From NCBI RefSeq assembly GCF_900446215.1, contig NZ_UAQZ01000015.1, positions 62,001-126,000 of the forward strand: 64,000 nt of DNA, written 5' to 3'. Under the pieces are notes generated by a model. That model was not told the origin of the DNA, did not search any database, and saw only the letters and a program-made list of their open reading frames with translations. Below, in pieces: positions 1 to 7,695 of the stretch (position 1 is its first letter; every line of letters starts with the position of its first letter). The position numbers and the translations under genes are program-made. The DNA comes from Burkholderia cenocepacia. GTDB taxonomy: Bacteria > Pseudomonadota > Gammaproteobacteria > Burkholderiales > Burkholderiaceae.

Positions 1-1017
1 CGCCGGCTCCCCAGCCACCTGCAACTGCGCATCGTATTGATCGGACCAGAACCACGGCGTATCGCGATACGGCTCGCCCGCGCCGAGCATGTTGCGGGCG
101 GCGACGTGCGCTTGCGTCTCGGCGCCGTGCCAGGTCTCCTGTCGAACCAGCTGGCCCGATAACGCGCTCGGAAACACGGCGACGTCGCCGGCCGCGTAGA
201 TGCCGCGCGCCGACGTCTCGAGCTGCGCATTCACGACGATCCCGCGCTCGACCGCGAGGCCCGCATCGCGCGCCAGCTCGTCGGCCGGTTCGATGCCGAT
301 GCCGGCCACGACCGTGTCGGCGATCAGCGTGTCGCCGTCGTCGAGCACGACGGCCAGCGCCCCGCCCGCGGTCCGCTCGATCGCCACCGGCGTCCGGTTC
401 AGACGAATCGCCACGCCCCGTGCGTCGTGCAGCGCATGCACGCGCGTCGCGATGGTGGCCGGCACCGCGCGGCCGAGCAGTCGCGGCGCCGCATCGAGCA
501 CGGTCACGCGGCAGCCGCGCTGCCGCGCCGACGCCGCGACTTCGAGACCGATGAAGCCACCGCCGATCAGCACGATCCGCGCGTCGGGAACGAGCCGCGC
601 GCCGAGCGCCGCCGCATCGTCGAGCGTGCGCAAGGCGAATACCCCGTCGAGCGCCGCGCCCGGGACGGCCAGGCGACGCGCACGGCCGCCCGTGGCCAGC
701 AGCAGCGCGTCGTAGCCGAACACGTGCCCGCCGGACACCCGCACTTCGCGTGCGTGCGATTCGATGCGCTCGACGGTCGCGACGATCCGTTCGATGCGAT
801 CGGCCGCCCAGGCTTGCGCATCGCGCAACCGGCATTGCGCCGCGCTGCGCTCGCCCGTCAGCACGCCCTTAGACAACGGCGGCCGCTCGTACGGCGGATG
901 CGGCTCCGCGCCGATCAGCACGATGCGCCCGCGCCAGCCGCACGCGCGCAGCTCCTGCGCCGCGCGGCCGCCCGCATGGCCCGCACCGACGATCGCCATC
1001 ACCCGGTCGCTGTTCAT
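1..1017 (-). CDS. FAD-dependent ferredoxin reductase (MocF-like), 3' end cut by window edge
   Basis: The protein would take electrons from NAD(P)H through FAD to the adjacent Rieske ferredoxin, supplying the hydroxylase two genes upstream. The N-terminus reads MNSDRVMAIVGAGHAGG, a Rossmann FAD site (GAGHAG), followed by YERPPLSK, a hallmark of rhodocoxin/putidaredoxin-type reductases. A second nucleotide-binding motif, GGGFIG, lies near the middle, and the AAGDVA motif that contacts FAD lies near the visible end, followed by a TPWFWSDQ stretch typical of the family C-terminal domain. The gene starts 4 bp after the ferredoxin stop, so the two are surely co-transcribed. About 339 codons are visible, with only a C-terminal portion missing. 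The reductase family is certain; the MocF role is inferred from context. Confidence 0.9.
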   Translation of the reverse strand, partial: MNSDRVMAIVGAGHAGGRAAQELRACGWRGRIVLIGAEPHPPYERPPLSKGVLTGERSAAQCRLRDAQAWAADRIERIVATVERIESHAREVRVSGGHVFGYDALLLATGGRARRLAVPGAALDGVFALRTLDDAAALGARLVPDARIVLIGGGFIGLEVAASARQRGCRVTVLDAAPRLLGRAVPATIATRVHALHDARGVAIRLNRTPVAIERTAGGALAVVLDDGDTLIADTVVAGIGIEPADELARDAGLAVERGIVVNAQLETSARGIYAAGDVAVFPSALSGQLVRQETWHGAETQAHVAARNMLGAGEPYRDTPWFWSDQYDAQLQVAGEPA

Positions 1018-1021
1018 TGCG

Positions 1022-1330
1022 TCATACCTCGATCAGGATGCGGCCGTCTTCGATCTTCGCGCGGTACGTGCGCAGCTTCTCGCACGCGGGCGCCGACAGC
1101 GGCCGGCCGTCGCGCACGTCGAAGCGGCCGTTGTGCTTCGGGCATTCGATCACGTGATCCATCACGAGCCCGTCCGCGAGATGCACCTGCTCGTGCGTGC
1201 ACAGGCCATCGCTCGCATACACGTGGCCGTCGATCCGGTAGATCGCGTACGTGCGGCCGCCGTGGTCGAAGCGTGCGACGTCTTCATCGTCGATATCGTC
1301 GAGCGCGCCGGTGTCGATCCATTGCGTCAT
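1022..1330 (-). CDS. mocE: MocE-like Rieske [2Fe-2S] ferredoxin
   Basis: A 102-residue soluble Rieske ferredoxin. The cluster ligands are visible as CTH (C44, H46) and CPKH (C63, H66), with the usual spacing of about 16 residues between the two boxes. Small Rieske proteins of this type carry electrons from a reductase to an oxygenase. Here the reductase follows after 4 bp and a di-iron hydroxylase precedes by 36 bp, the same desaturase-ferredoxin-reductase order described for mocDEF of rhizopine catabolism in Sinorhizobium. Family assignment is firm. The actual partner substrate is unknown, and NirD-like or other dioxygenase ferredoxins are alternatives that the neighbours make less likely. 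Confidence 0.88.
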   Translation of the reverse strand: MTQWIDTGALDDIDDEDVARFDHGGRTYAIYRIDGHVYASDGLCTHEQVHLADGLVMDHVIECPKHNGRFDVRDGRPLSAPACEKLRTYRAKIEDGRILIEV

Positions 1331-1366
1331 GGTGTGTGTCTCCTTCGTCGGGATATTGGATAACGG

Positions 1367-2449
1367 CTAGGCGCGCGCGGCATCGGGCACCGGCCGCACG
1401 ACGCAAGCGGACGGGTCGCGCGTCTGCCGGACCAGCGCCGGCACGATCTCCGCGTACGCGGCCAGCGTGCTGCGGTACGGCGGCGGCATGTCGGCCTTCA
1501 CGGCTTCATGCAGCTTCGGCAACGCATGGAACGGCACCATCGGGAACATGTGGTGCTCGACGTGATAGTTCATGTTCCAGTACAGGAAGCGGAACACCGG
1601 ATTCATCATCACGGTCCGGCAATTGCGCCGGTGATCGAGCACGTTCTCCGGCATGCCCGCGTGCTGCGTGAGGCCGAAATACAGGTACAGCCACGCGCCG
1701 TAGAGGCTCGGCAGCCCGATGTAGAGCAGCGGCAGGATCGTGTGCCAGTAGAGCGCCGCGCCCGTCACGAGTGCGTAGATCGCGAGATGGATGCGCGACT
1801 CGCGCACGACCTTCGGCCATTCCGATGCAGGTACGTAGGTGCGTTCCTCGTCGTCGAGCCGGCCGGTGAACGACACTGCGATCATCTTGCGCAGTTCGCC
1901 GGCCACGTGCTTCAGCGCGACGACGTTCAGCGCGAGCGTGAGCCAGTCGGTCGGCTTCGGCGCGGCGATTTCCGGATCGCGCCCGACGATCAGCGTATCG
2001 GTGTGATGGCGCGCATGGCTCCAGCGCCAGGCAGTCGCGCGGCGGAACACCTGGAACGACGCGACCTGGTACAGCACGTCGTTCATCCAGCGCGTGCGGA
2101 ACGCGGTGCCGTGCCCGCATTCGTGCCAGCGCGAATCGGCCGGGCTGCAGTACAGCGTGCCGTACACGAAGAATGCGGGGATCGCCCACGTCGAATGCGC
2201 GCGCCACGCCAGCCACGCGAGCACGCCGCTGATTGCAATCGCCGCGTACCAGATCAGCGTGTCGCGAATCGCACGCGCATCGCCGCGCTGCATCAACTGC
2301 TTCATCAGCGGCCGCGGCACCGCGCAGCGGTACCACGCGGCGTTGACGAGCCCGGCCGCGTGCGCGCGCTCGCCGGCGCCGCCAATCATTCGGTATGCCT
2401 GACGGCGCGCCGCCGTGCGTTCGCGTGCCGGGTCGTCGGGTTGGGCCAC
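1367..2449 (-). CDS. mocD: MocD-like membrane di-iron hydroxylase (fatty-acid-desaturase superfamily)
   Basis: A 360-residue integral membrane oxygenase. The three histidine boxes of the desaturase/alkane-hydroxylase superfamily are present: HECGH (residues 109-113), HARHH (about 145-149) and HVEHH in the C-terminal third. Hydrophobic segments lie near residues 66-100 and in the middle of the protein. Translation begins at a GTG preceded by AGGAG. The gene heads a leftward operon with the Rieske ferredoxin and reductase, giving a full electron chain. In rhizobia MocD is proposed to O-demethylate 3-O-methyl-scyllo-inosamine. Here an inositol-type substrate is inferred from the divergent catabolic genes, and lipid desaturation remains possible from sequence alone. 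Confidence 0.85.
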   Translation of the reverse strand: MAQPDDPARERTAARRQAYRMIGGAGERAHAAGLVNAAWYRCAVPRPLMKQLMQRGDARAIRDTLIWYAAIAISGVLAWLAWRAHSTWAIPAFFVYGTLYCSPADSRWHECGHGTAFRTRWMNDVLYQVASFQVFRRATAWRWSHARHHTDTLIVGRDPEIAAPKPTDWLTLALNVVALKHVAGELRKMIAVSFTGRLDDEERTYVPASEWPKVVRESRIHLAIYALVTGAALYWHTILPLLYIGLPSLYGAWLYLYFGLTQHAGMPENVLDHRRNCRTVMMNPVFRFLYWNMNYHVEHHMFPMVPFHALPKLHEAVKADMPPPYRSTLAAYAEIVPALVRQTRDPSACVVRPVPDAARA

Positions 2450-2508
2450 GTCTGTCTCCTGGGGTTCTTGTGCGGGGGAAGCGCGGCAAGCGCTTCGCCA
2501 TAGGAACG

Positions 2509-2537
2509 AAATTAGGCGAGCGGCCGCCCCGCCTCAA
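2509..2537 (-). promoter_or_regulatory. Predicted sigma-70 promoter of the mocD-like operon
   Basis: Reading leftward, TTGAGG (2537-2532) is followed by a 17-bp spacer and TAATTT (2514-2509). The -35 box lies 6 bp from the operator-like palindrome at 2544-2565, so a bound LacI-type regulator could also affect leftward transcription. Predicted from sequence only. Confidence 0.45.
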
Positions 2538-2543
2538 TCGAAA

Positions 2544-2565
2544 CGTTGACGAAATTTCGCCACCG
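2544..2565. promoter_or_regulatory. Operator-like palindrome O1 for the LacI-type regulator
   Basis: A 22-bp imperfect inverted repeat with half-sites CGTTGACGA and TCGCCACCG around an AATT centre; the arms match at 7 of 9 positions. It shares half-site sequence and exact length with the perfect repeat at 3739-3760. It lies between the divergent mocD-like and lacI-type genes, covers the likely -35 box (TTGACG) of the regulator and abuts the mocD-like promoter, which suggests autoregulation and control of both directions. Confidence 0.7.
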
Positions 2566-2574
2566 CTTTAGCGT
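2546..2574 (+). promoter_or_regulatory. Predicted promoter of the LacI-type regulator gene
   Basis: TTGACG (2546-2551), a 17-bp spacer and TAGCGT (2569-2574). The -35 box is inside operator O1, the arrangement expected for repression by steric blocking. The -10 match is weak. Confidence 0.4.
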
Positions 2575-2623
2575 TCCCGACAACGCCACGCGATCGATGG
2601 CGACCCTCACGATGGAGACGACC

Positions 2624-3688
2624 ATGGCAGGTGAATCCGGGCCGCGCTGGCGCAAGCGCACCGCGCGCTTCGACGAGATCGCGGCGCTCGCCGGCGTCAG
2701 CACGACCACCGTCGACCGCGTGCTGAACGAGCGCGGCAGCGTCTCCGCGCAGGCGCGCGAACGCGTGGTGGCGGCCGCGCGGCAGCTCGGCGTGCCGCGG
2801 CAGCTGCCCGACACGCGGCACGGGCTGATCCACGTCGACGTGCTGCTGCCGGACACCGACGCGCCATTCTTCCGACGCTTGCAGCAGGCGCTGCAGCGCT
2901 CGCTGCAGATGCTCGACCGGCGCGTGGTCGTGCACCGGACGATCCTGCCCGCCGCGGACGACGTGCGCGCCGCGACGCTGATCGAACGGCCCGCGTACCG
3001 GCGCGCGGCGCTGATCGTCACCGCGCACGACACGGCCCGCGTGCGCGACGCGCTGGCCGGCGCGATCGCGCGGGGCGAGACCGTCGTCACGATGGTCACC
3101 GACATCGGCGGCATCGACCGCACGCACTTCGCCGGCATCGACAACTATCGCGCCGGGCGCACGGCCGGCTACTACATCGGCCGCCTCGCGGCGCGCCCCG
3201 GCCGCGTGCTGCTGCTCGGCGGGCGCATGGGCTACCGCGCGCACGTCGACCGGATGGCCGGCTGCCGCGACCAGCTCGCCGACGCGTTCGCCGCCGTGCG
3301 CTGCGACGACGCGCCGGTCGAGACGCTCGACCAGGACGACCGCTGCTACCGCGCGGTGTCGAAGGCGCTGCAGGCGCACGACGACGTGGTCGCGATCTAC
3401 AACAGCGGCGCCGGTTCGGCCGGCATCGAAGCGGCGCTGCGCAAGGCCGGCGCGATCGGGCGCGTCGTGTGGATCGGCCACGAGATGATCGACCAGCATC
3501 GCGCCTTCATCGAAGCCGGCGCGATGGATCTCGCGATCGACCAGGATCCGGACGGCCAGGCGATTTCCGCGCTGCAGCACGTGCTGCATGCATGCGGCAT
3601 CGTCGAACAGCCGCCGCCGGACGATCCGGTCGAATTCCGCGTGTTCTGTCCGGCGAACGTGAGGACGAGCGCGTACCTGCAGCCGTGA
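2624..3688 (+). CDS. LacI-family transcriptional regulator of the inositol/rhizopine-like cluster
   Basis: A 354-residue regulator with an N-terminal LacI helix-turn-helix (residues about 15-36, FDEIAALAGVSTTTVDRVLN) and a C-terminal periplasmic-binding-protein-like ligand domain of the sugar-sensing type. The open frame extends upstream to a TTG at 2546, but that codon is inside the operator and -35 box. The ATG at 2624 has GGAG six bases upstream and is the better start; the ATG at 2597 is a third option. The gene lies between the divergent hydroxylase operon and the catabolic operon, and matching palindromes flank it at its own promoter and in front of the next gene. It is therefore the likely local repressor, with an inositol-like effector inferred. 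Confidence 0.88.
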   Translation: MAGESGPRWRKRTARFDEIAALAGVSTTTVDRVLNERGSVSAQARERVVAAARQLGVPRQLPDTRHGLIHVDVLLPDTDAPFFRRLQQALQRSLQMLDRRVVVHRTILPAADDVRAATLIERPAYRRAALIVTAHDTARVRDALAGAIARGETVVTMVTDIGGIDRTHFAGIDNYRAGRTAGYYIGRLAARPGRVLLLGGRMGYRAHVDRMAGCRDQLADAFAAVRCDDAPVETLDQDDRCYRAVSKALQAHDDVVAIYNSGAGSAGIEAALRKAGAIGRVVWIGHEMIDQHRAFIEAGAMDLAIDQDPDGQAISALQHVLHACGIVEQPPPDDPVEFRVFCPANVRTSAYLQP

Positions 3689-3738
3689 ATCGCGCCGCGC
3701 GGCGGGCCCCGTGCTCGCGGCGAAAAAATCGACCGTCG

Positions 3739-3760
3739 CGTTGGCGATTTTTCGCCAACG
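3739..3760. promoter_or_regulatory. Operator-like palindrome O2 before the catabolic operon
   Basis: A perfect inverted repeat of 22 bp: half-sites CGTTGGCGA and TCGCCAACG separated by TTTT. It matches O1 at 2544-2565 in length, centre spacing and most bases. It is in the gap between the regulator stop and the first catabolic gene. A TTGGCG -35-like hexamer lies at the same offset inside it as TTGACG does in O1. Confidence 0.78.
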
Positions 3761-3768
3761 TTTGTCAT
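3741..3768 (+). promoter_or_regulatory. Possible promoter of the TIM-barrel/dehydrogenase operon
   Basis: TTGGCG (3741-3746), a 16-bp spacer and TGTCAT (3763-3768), with the -35 box embedded in operator O2. Both hexamers match consensus at four of six positions, so the exact promoter is uncertain, but the arrangement mirrors that at O1. Confidence 0.35.
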
Positions 3769-3831
3769 GCGGGTCGCGCCGCGCCTCCGTACATTGGTCA
3801 GCCATCGATAACCGACAACGGACAGGAGACG

Positions 3832-4857
3832 ATGACTGAACCGATCCTCATCGGCGTGAACCTCGACGGCGTGCTCGAACACGACGGGCTGCCGCCGCCC
3901 ACGCCCGCCGAGCGCTTCCGGCGGGTCGCCGCTGCCGGCGTGTTCGATTACATCGAAAAGAACCCGGTACGCGGCGAGGACCTGTCGCCGTATTTCGCGC
4001 TGGTCGACCGCCACGCGCTGCCGATTCGCGTGATCGGCGGCATCTGGTGCGCCGGCCGCGACGAAGCGCATGTCGCCGAGATCGTCGCGGCGGGCGCGCG
4101 CTTCGGCAGCACGGTGCTCAACTGCCAGCTGTTCGCGCATCACGCGGACGGCCATCCGCTGTCGGACCGCGAAGTCGCCGATTTCTACCTGCGCGCCTAC
4201 GCATCGGGCGAGCCGGTCGGCTGCCTGCCGAGCCTCGAAGTGCACGTCGACATGTGGAGCGAGGATGTCGCCCGCGTGGCGCGCGTCGCGCGGCTGGTCG
4301 AGCAGGCCGGCGCGCCGTTCCGGATCACGCTCGATCATTCGCATCTGCTGTTCAAGATCGGCAACCGCGCCGAGCTCGACGCGTCGGGGCTGCGCGAATC
4401 GGCCGACGGCGGCTGCGCGATGCTCGACCCGGCGTCGCGCGCCGCGATCTACACCGACTGGATCGCGCGCGGCTGGGTCCGGCATGCGCATGCGCGCAGC
4501 GTGACGCCGAACAATCCCGCCAACCGCTGGATGCGCCGCGCGGACGGCCGGCCCGGGCGCGGTATCCAGTACCCGTTCGTCGAACCCGCGCCGGGCGCCT
4601 ATCACGGCGAATGGCGTGCGGCGTCGCTCGATCCGTGGAAAGCCGCGCTGCGCCAGTTGCTGCACGCGCAAGCGCAGGCCGAGGTTCACGCTCCCACTCC
4701 CGCGCAGCCGGCACGACTCGAGCAGATCAGCTGCGAGTTCATCCCGTTTCCCGACTACGGCGGCGGCGCACGCTATTCGATCTTCGACAACAACGTCGCG
4801 TGCGCGCAATGGCTGCGCGACACGTGGCAAGCATTCGCCGCGCATGCCGGCACCTGA
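3832..4857 (+). CDS. Xylose-isomerase-like TIM-barrel protein
   Basis: A 341-residue protein starting at an ATG with GGAG a few bases upstream. The fold of the AP-endonuclease-2/xylose-isomerase superfamily is suggested by spaced acidic and histidine residues that could bind a metal: SLEVHVDMWSED near residues 134-145, TLDHSH near 166-171, and RHAHAR near 219-224. Members isomerise, epimerise or dehydrate sugars and cyclitols. It is the first gene of an apparent operon with a second TIM-barrel protein and an inositol-dehydrogenase-like enzyme. It may act on an inositol-derived keto intermediate, but no specific reaction can be read from the sequence. Its C-terminal third is long compared with typical 270-300 residue members. 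Confidence 0.78.
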   Translation: MTEPILIGVNLDGVLEHDGLPPPTPAERFRRVAAAGVFDYIEKNPVRGEDLSPYFALVDRHALPIRVIGGIWCAGRDEAHVAEIVAAGARFGSTVLNCQLFAHHADGHPLSDREVADFYLRAYASGEPVGCLPSLEVHVDMWSEDVARVARVARLVEQAGAPFRITLDHSHLLFKIGNRAELDASGLRESADGGCAMLDPASRAAIYTDWIARGWVRHAHARSVTPNNPANRWMRRADGRPGRGIQYPFVEPAPGAYHGEWRAASLDPWKAALRQLLHAQAQAEVHAPTPAQPARLEQISCEFIPFPDYGGGARYSIFDNNVACAQWLRDTWQAFAAHAGT

Positions 4858-4897
4858 TTCGCCCCCCACACCCCACTCAAGCTCCAAGGACAGAACG

Positions 4898-5725
4898 ATG
4901 ACGCAAGCCTGCCAGTTTTCGCTGAACCGGATGAGCGCGCCGCGCTTGCCGTTCGACCGCTACGTCGCGCTGTGCCGGCGCCTCGGTGTCGACACGATCG
5001 AGATCCGCAACGATCTCGACGGCGTCGAGCTCGCCGACGGCACGCCGGCCGCCGCCGTGCGCGCAACGGCCGAGGCCGGCGGCGTGACGATCCTGACGAT
5101 CAACGCGCTGCAGCGCTTCGAGCAGTGGAACGCCGGGCGCGCGGACGAGGCGACCGCGCTGGCCGATTACGCGGCGCAATGCGGCGCGCGTGCGCTGGTG
5201 CTGTGCCCGACCAACAGCCGCGCCGACACGCGCAGCGCGGACGCCCGCCACGCGGATCTCGTGACGGCGCTGCAGGCGCTGAAACCGATCCTCGCGGCCC
5301 GCGGCCTGCTCGGCTTCATCGAGCCGCTCGGTTTCGAGGAATGCGCGCTGCGCCGCAAGTCGGACGCGGTAAAGGGCATCTACGCGGCGGCGGGCGAGCC
5401 GGTGTTCCGGCTCGTGCACGACACGTTCCACCATCATCTCGCCGGCGAGGACATCTTCTTCCCGAACCTGACGGGCCTCGTGCACATCTCGGGCGTCGAG
5501 GAAGCCGACCTGCCGATCGAGTGGATGCGCGACGGCCACCGCGTGCTGGTCGGCGGCGCCGACCGGCTCGGCAACATCCCGCAACTGCGCGAACTGCTCG
5601 CGCGCGGCTACCGCGGCGCGCTGTCGTTCGAGCCGTTCGCGAGCGAGATCGCCGAAGCCGACGACATCGAAGACCGGCTGCGGGCGAGCATCGACTACGT
5701 GCGCGGCGCACTGGCGGATCGCTGA
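4898..5725 (+). CDS. TIM-barrel sugar phosphate isomerase/epimerase-like protein (MocC/IolH/IolE superfamily)
   Basis: A 275-residue protein beginning at MTQACQFSLN, with AAGGA upstream of the ATG. Barrel-strand motifs include IEIRNDL (about 31-37), a metal-site-like FIEPLGFEE near 143-151, VHDTFHHHLAG near 171-181, and a C-terminal SFEPF. These fit the xylose isomerase-like barrel superfamily that includes IolE, IolI and IolH of inositol catabolism and MocC of rhizopine catabolism. It lies 40 bp after the preceding TIM-barrel gene and 38 bp before the dehydrogenase gene, so one transcript is likely. Superfamily is reasonably sure; reaction and substrate are not. Confidence 0.82.
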   Translation: MTQACQFSLNRMSAPRLPFDRYVALCRRLGVDTIEIRNDLDGVELADGTPAAAVRATAEAGGVTILTINALQRFEQWNAGRADEATALADYAAQCGARALVLCPTNSRADTRSADARHADLVTALQALKPILAARGLLGFIEPLGFEECALRRKSDAVKGIYAAAGEPVFRLVHDTFHHHLAGEDIFFPNLTGLVHISGVEEADLPIEWMRDGHRVLVGGADRLGNIPQLRELLARGYRGALSFEPFASEIAEADDIEDRLRASIDYVRGALADR

Positions 5726-5763
5726 GCACATCGGCAAGACAACGCAATCCACCGGAGAACGGA

Positions 5764-6750
5764 ATGATCGAATTCGCTTTGTTCGGCGCGGGCCGCATCG
5801 GCAAGATCCACGCGGCGAATCTCGCGCGCCAGCCGGGCGCGAAACTGACATACGTGATCGACCGGCACGCGCCGTCGGCGGAAGCGCTCGCCCGCACGCA
5901 CGGCGCGCAGGTCGCCGACGTCGAGCGCGCGCTCGGCGACGCGTCGGTGCAGGCTGTCGTGATTGCGTCGAGCACCGACACGCACGCGGATCTCATCGTC
6001 GCCGCCGCGAACGCGGGCAAGGCGGTGTTCTGCGAGAAACCGGTCGACCTCACCGTCGAACGCTCGCGTGCATGCGCGGACGTCGTGCGGCGCGCCGGCG
6101 TGACCTGCATGATCGGCTTTCAGCGCCGCTTCGACCCGACCTTCGCGGCGCTGAAGGCGCGCGTCGAGCGCGGCGAGGTCGGCGCGCCGGAAATGCTGGT
6201 CGTCACGAGCCGCGATCCGGGCGCGCCGCCCGCCGACTACATTCGCAGCTCGGGCGGCATTTTCAAGGACATGCTGATCCACGACTTCGACGTGTTCCGC
6301 TGGATCCTCGGCGACGAAGCGCAGACGCTGCACGCGACGGGCAGTTGCCTGACCGATCCGGCCGTGCACGACGCGGGCGACATCGATTCGACCGCCGTGA
6401 CGATCCGCACGCGGCGCGGGTTGCTGTGCCAGATCAACACGTCGCGGCGCGCGGCCTACGGTTACGACCAGCGCTTCGAGCTGCTCGGCAGCCACGGGAT
6501 GCTGCAGGCCGGCAACGTGCGGCCGACCGAGGTGAGCGCCTGGCTCGCGGGCGGCATCGCGACGGACGTGCCGGAGCCGTTCTTCCTCGAACGCTACCGG
6601 CACGCGTACGCGGCCGAGATCGCGCACTTCGTCGACGCGCTGCGCGACGGCACGCCGGTCCGGACGACGATCGACGACGGGCTCGCCGCGCTCGAGCTGG
6701 CCGAAGCCGCGATGACGTCGTGGAAAACGGGGCGCGTGATCGCGCTGTGA
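5764..6750 (+). CDS. iolG: Gfo/Idh/MocA-family oxidoreductase, inositol 2-dehydrogenase-like
   Basis: A 328-residue NAD(P)-dependent dehydrogenase. Visible motifs are the dinucleotide site GAGRIG (8-13), the EKP motif with catalytic Lys92, and DMLIH (Asp169, His173), which together form the catalytic Lys-Asp-His set of myo-inositol 2-dehydrogenase (IolG). Length and motif spacing match that enzyme. The start has GGAG upstream. It ends the rightward catabolic operon. Rhizobial MocA, from rhizopine catabolism, belongs to the same family, so oxidation of an inositol or scyllo-inosamine is the expected step. Stereospecificity cannot be called from sequence. Confidence 0.88.
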   Translation: MIEFALFGAGRIGKIHAANLARQPGAKLTYVIDRHAPSAEALARTHGAQVADVERALGDASVQAVVIASSTDTHADLIVAAANAGKAVFCEKPVDLTVERSRACADVVRRAGVTCMIGFQRRFDPTFAALKARVERGEVGAPEMLVVTSRDPGAPPADYIRSSGGIFKDMLIHDFDVFRWILGDEAQTLHATGSCLTDPAVHDAGDIDSTAVTIRTRRGLLCQINTSRRAAYGYDQRFELLGSHGMLQAGNVRPTEVSAWLAGGIATDVPEPFFLERYRHAYAAEIAHFVDALRDGTPVRTTIDDGLAALELAEAAMTSWKTGRVIAL

Positions 6751-6938
6751 CGCCGTGAACGGCGGCGGCCCGCGCAACCGGGTCGCCGCAGCCGCACGAC
6801 CGGCGGCACCTGGGCACGCGTTGCCGCAGTAGCACGGCCGCATCGGGCAAATTTGCCGCCACGTCGCGCGGCAGGCGCATGAAAGCACGTATGATGGCGA
6901 ATCGATCGGCGTCGCCGATATCCCGCGTTTTCATCACC

Positions 6939-7625
6939 ATGCTCGATCACCTCATCTGCGACTGCGACGGCGTGCTCGTCGACAGCGAAGTCATCGCCGA
7001 CCGCGTGCTGCTCGACACGCTGTCCGCCACGTTCCCCAACCTCGATTTCGAAGCCGCCGCGAAGTCGGCATTCGGCCAGCAGACGTCGCGCTTCCTCACC
7101 GGCATCGAATCCCGCTTCGGCATCGAGATGCCCGCCAACTTCATCGAAACCATCGAGCACAACATCGAAATCGCGCTCGCGCAATCGCTCGCACCGATCA
7201 GCGGCGTGCGCGACGCATTGCTGAAGGTCACGCTGCCGGCCGCCGTCGTGTCGAACAGCCGGCTCGTGCGCGTGCGCAATTCGCTGAAGCGCGCGTCGCT
7301 CACCGAGATCTTCGGCGAGCGCGTGTTCAGTTCCGAACAGGTCGCGCGGCCGAAGCCCTACCCCGACGTCTACCTGCATGCGGCGCACACGCTCGGCGTC
7401 GAGCCGGCGCGCTGCGTCGTCGTCGAGGACAGCATCTCGGGGCTGAATGCCGCGCGGGCGGCCGGGATGAAGACGATCGCGTTCGTCGGCGCGAGCCACA
7501 TTCCCGACAACTACGCGGACGCGCTGCGCGCGATGGGCATCACGCGGATCATGCGCCGGATGGACGAACTGCCGGCGCTCGTCGAAGCCGGCATGCGCGG
7601 CGAATTCGGCGACGTGCAGTCCTGA
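6939..7625 (+). CDS. HAD-superfamily hydrolase (subfamily IA phosphatase/mutase-like)
   Basis: A 228-residue cytoplasmic phosphatase-like protein. HAD motif I is CDCDGV, with Asp8 the nucleophile and Asp10 the general acid; motif II is VVSNS, motif III is the Lys in ARPKPYPD, and motif IV is VVEDSISG. A helical cap domain separates motifs I and II, as in beta-phosphoglucomutase and phosphoglycolate phosphatase. Sequence alone does not name the substrate. The reading frame extends upstream, but MLDHLICDCDG gives the normal family N-terminus. It is separated by about 190 bp from the catabolic operon and is probably an independent gene. Confidence 0.85.
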   Translation: MLDHLICDCDGVLVDSEVIADRVLLDTLSATFPNLDFEAAAKSAFGQQTSRFLTGIESRFGIEMPANFIETIEHNIEIALAQSLAPISGVRDALLKVTLPAAVVSNSRLVRVRNSLKRASLTEIFGERVFSSEQVARPKPYPDVYLHAAHTLGVEPARCVVVEDSISGLNAARAAGMKTIAFVGASHIPDNYADALRAMGITRIMRRMDELPALVEAGMRGEFGDVQS

Positions 7626-7664
7626 TCGTCATTCGGGCCGGACCGGGTCGATCCGGCCATGCCG

Positions 7665-7690
7665 CGGGCGCGCGTACGCGCCCGCCTTCC
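7665..7690 (+). terminator. Possible terminator hairpin between HAD gene and ribB
   Basis: GCGGGCGC (7665-7672) pairs with GCGCCCGC (7679-7686) around a six-base loop, followed by CTTC. The stem is strong but there is no real T-run, so termination efficiency is doubtful. It lies in the gap between two convergent genes. Confidence 0.3.
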
Positions 7691-7695
7691 TTCGC

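Noticed and set aside
2546..2623. An upstream TTG extension of the LacI-type regulator
   Set aside because: The codon lies in the operator and -35 box, whereas ATG 2624 has a proper ribosome-binding site and gives the standard HTH N-terminus.
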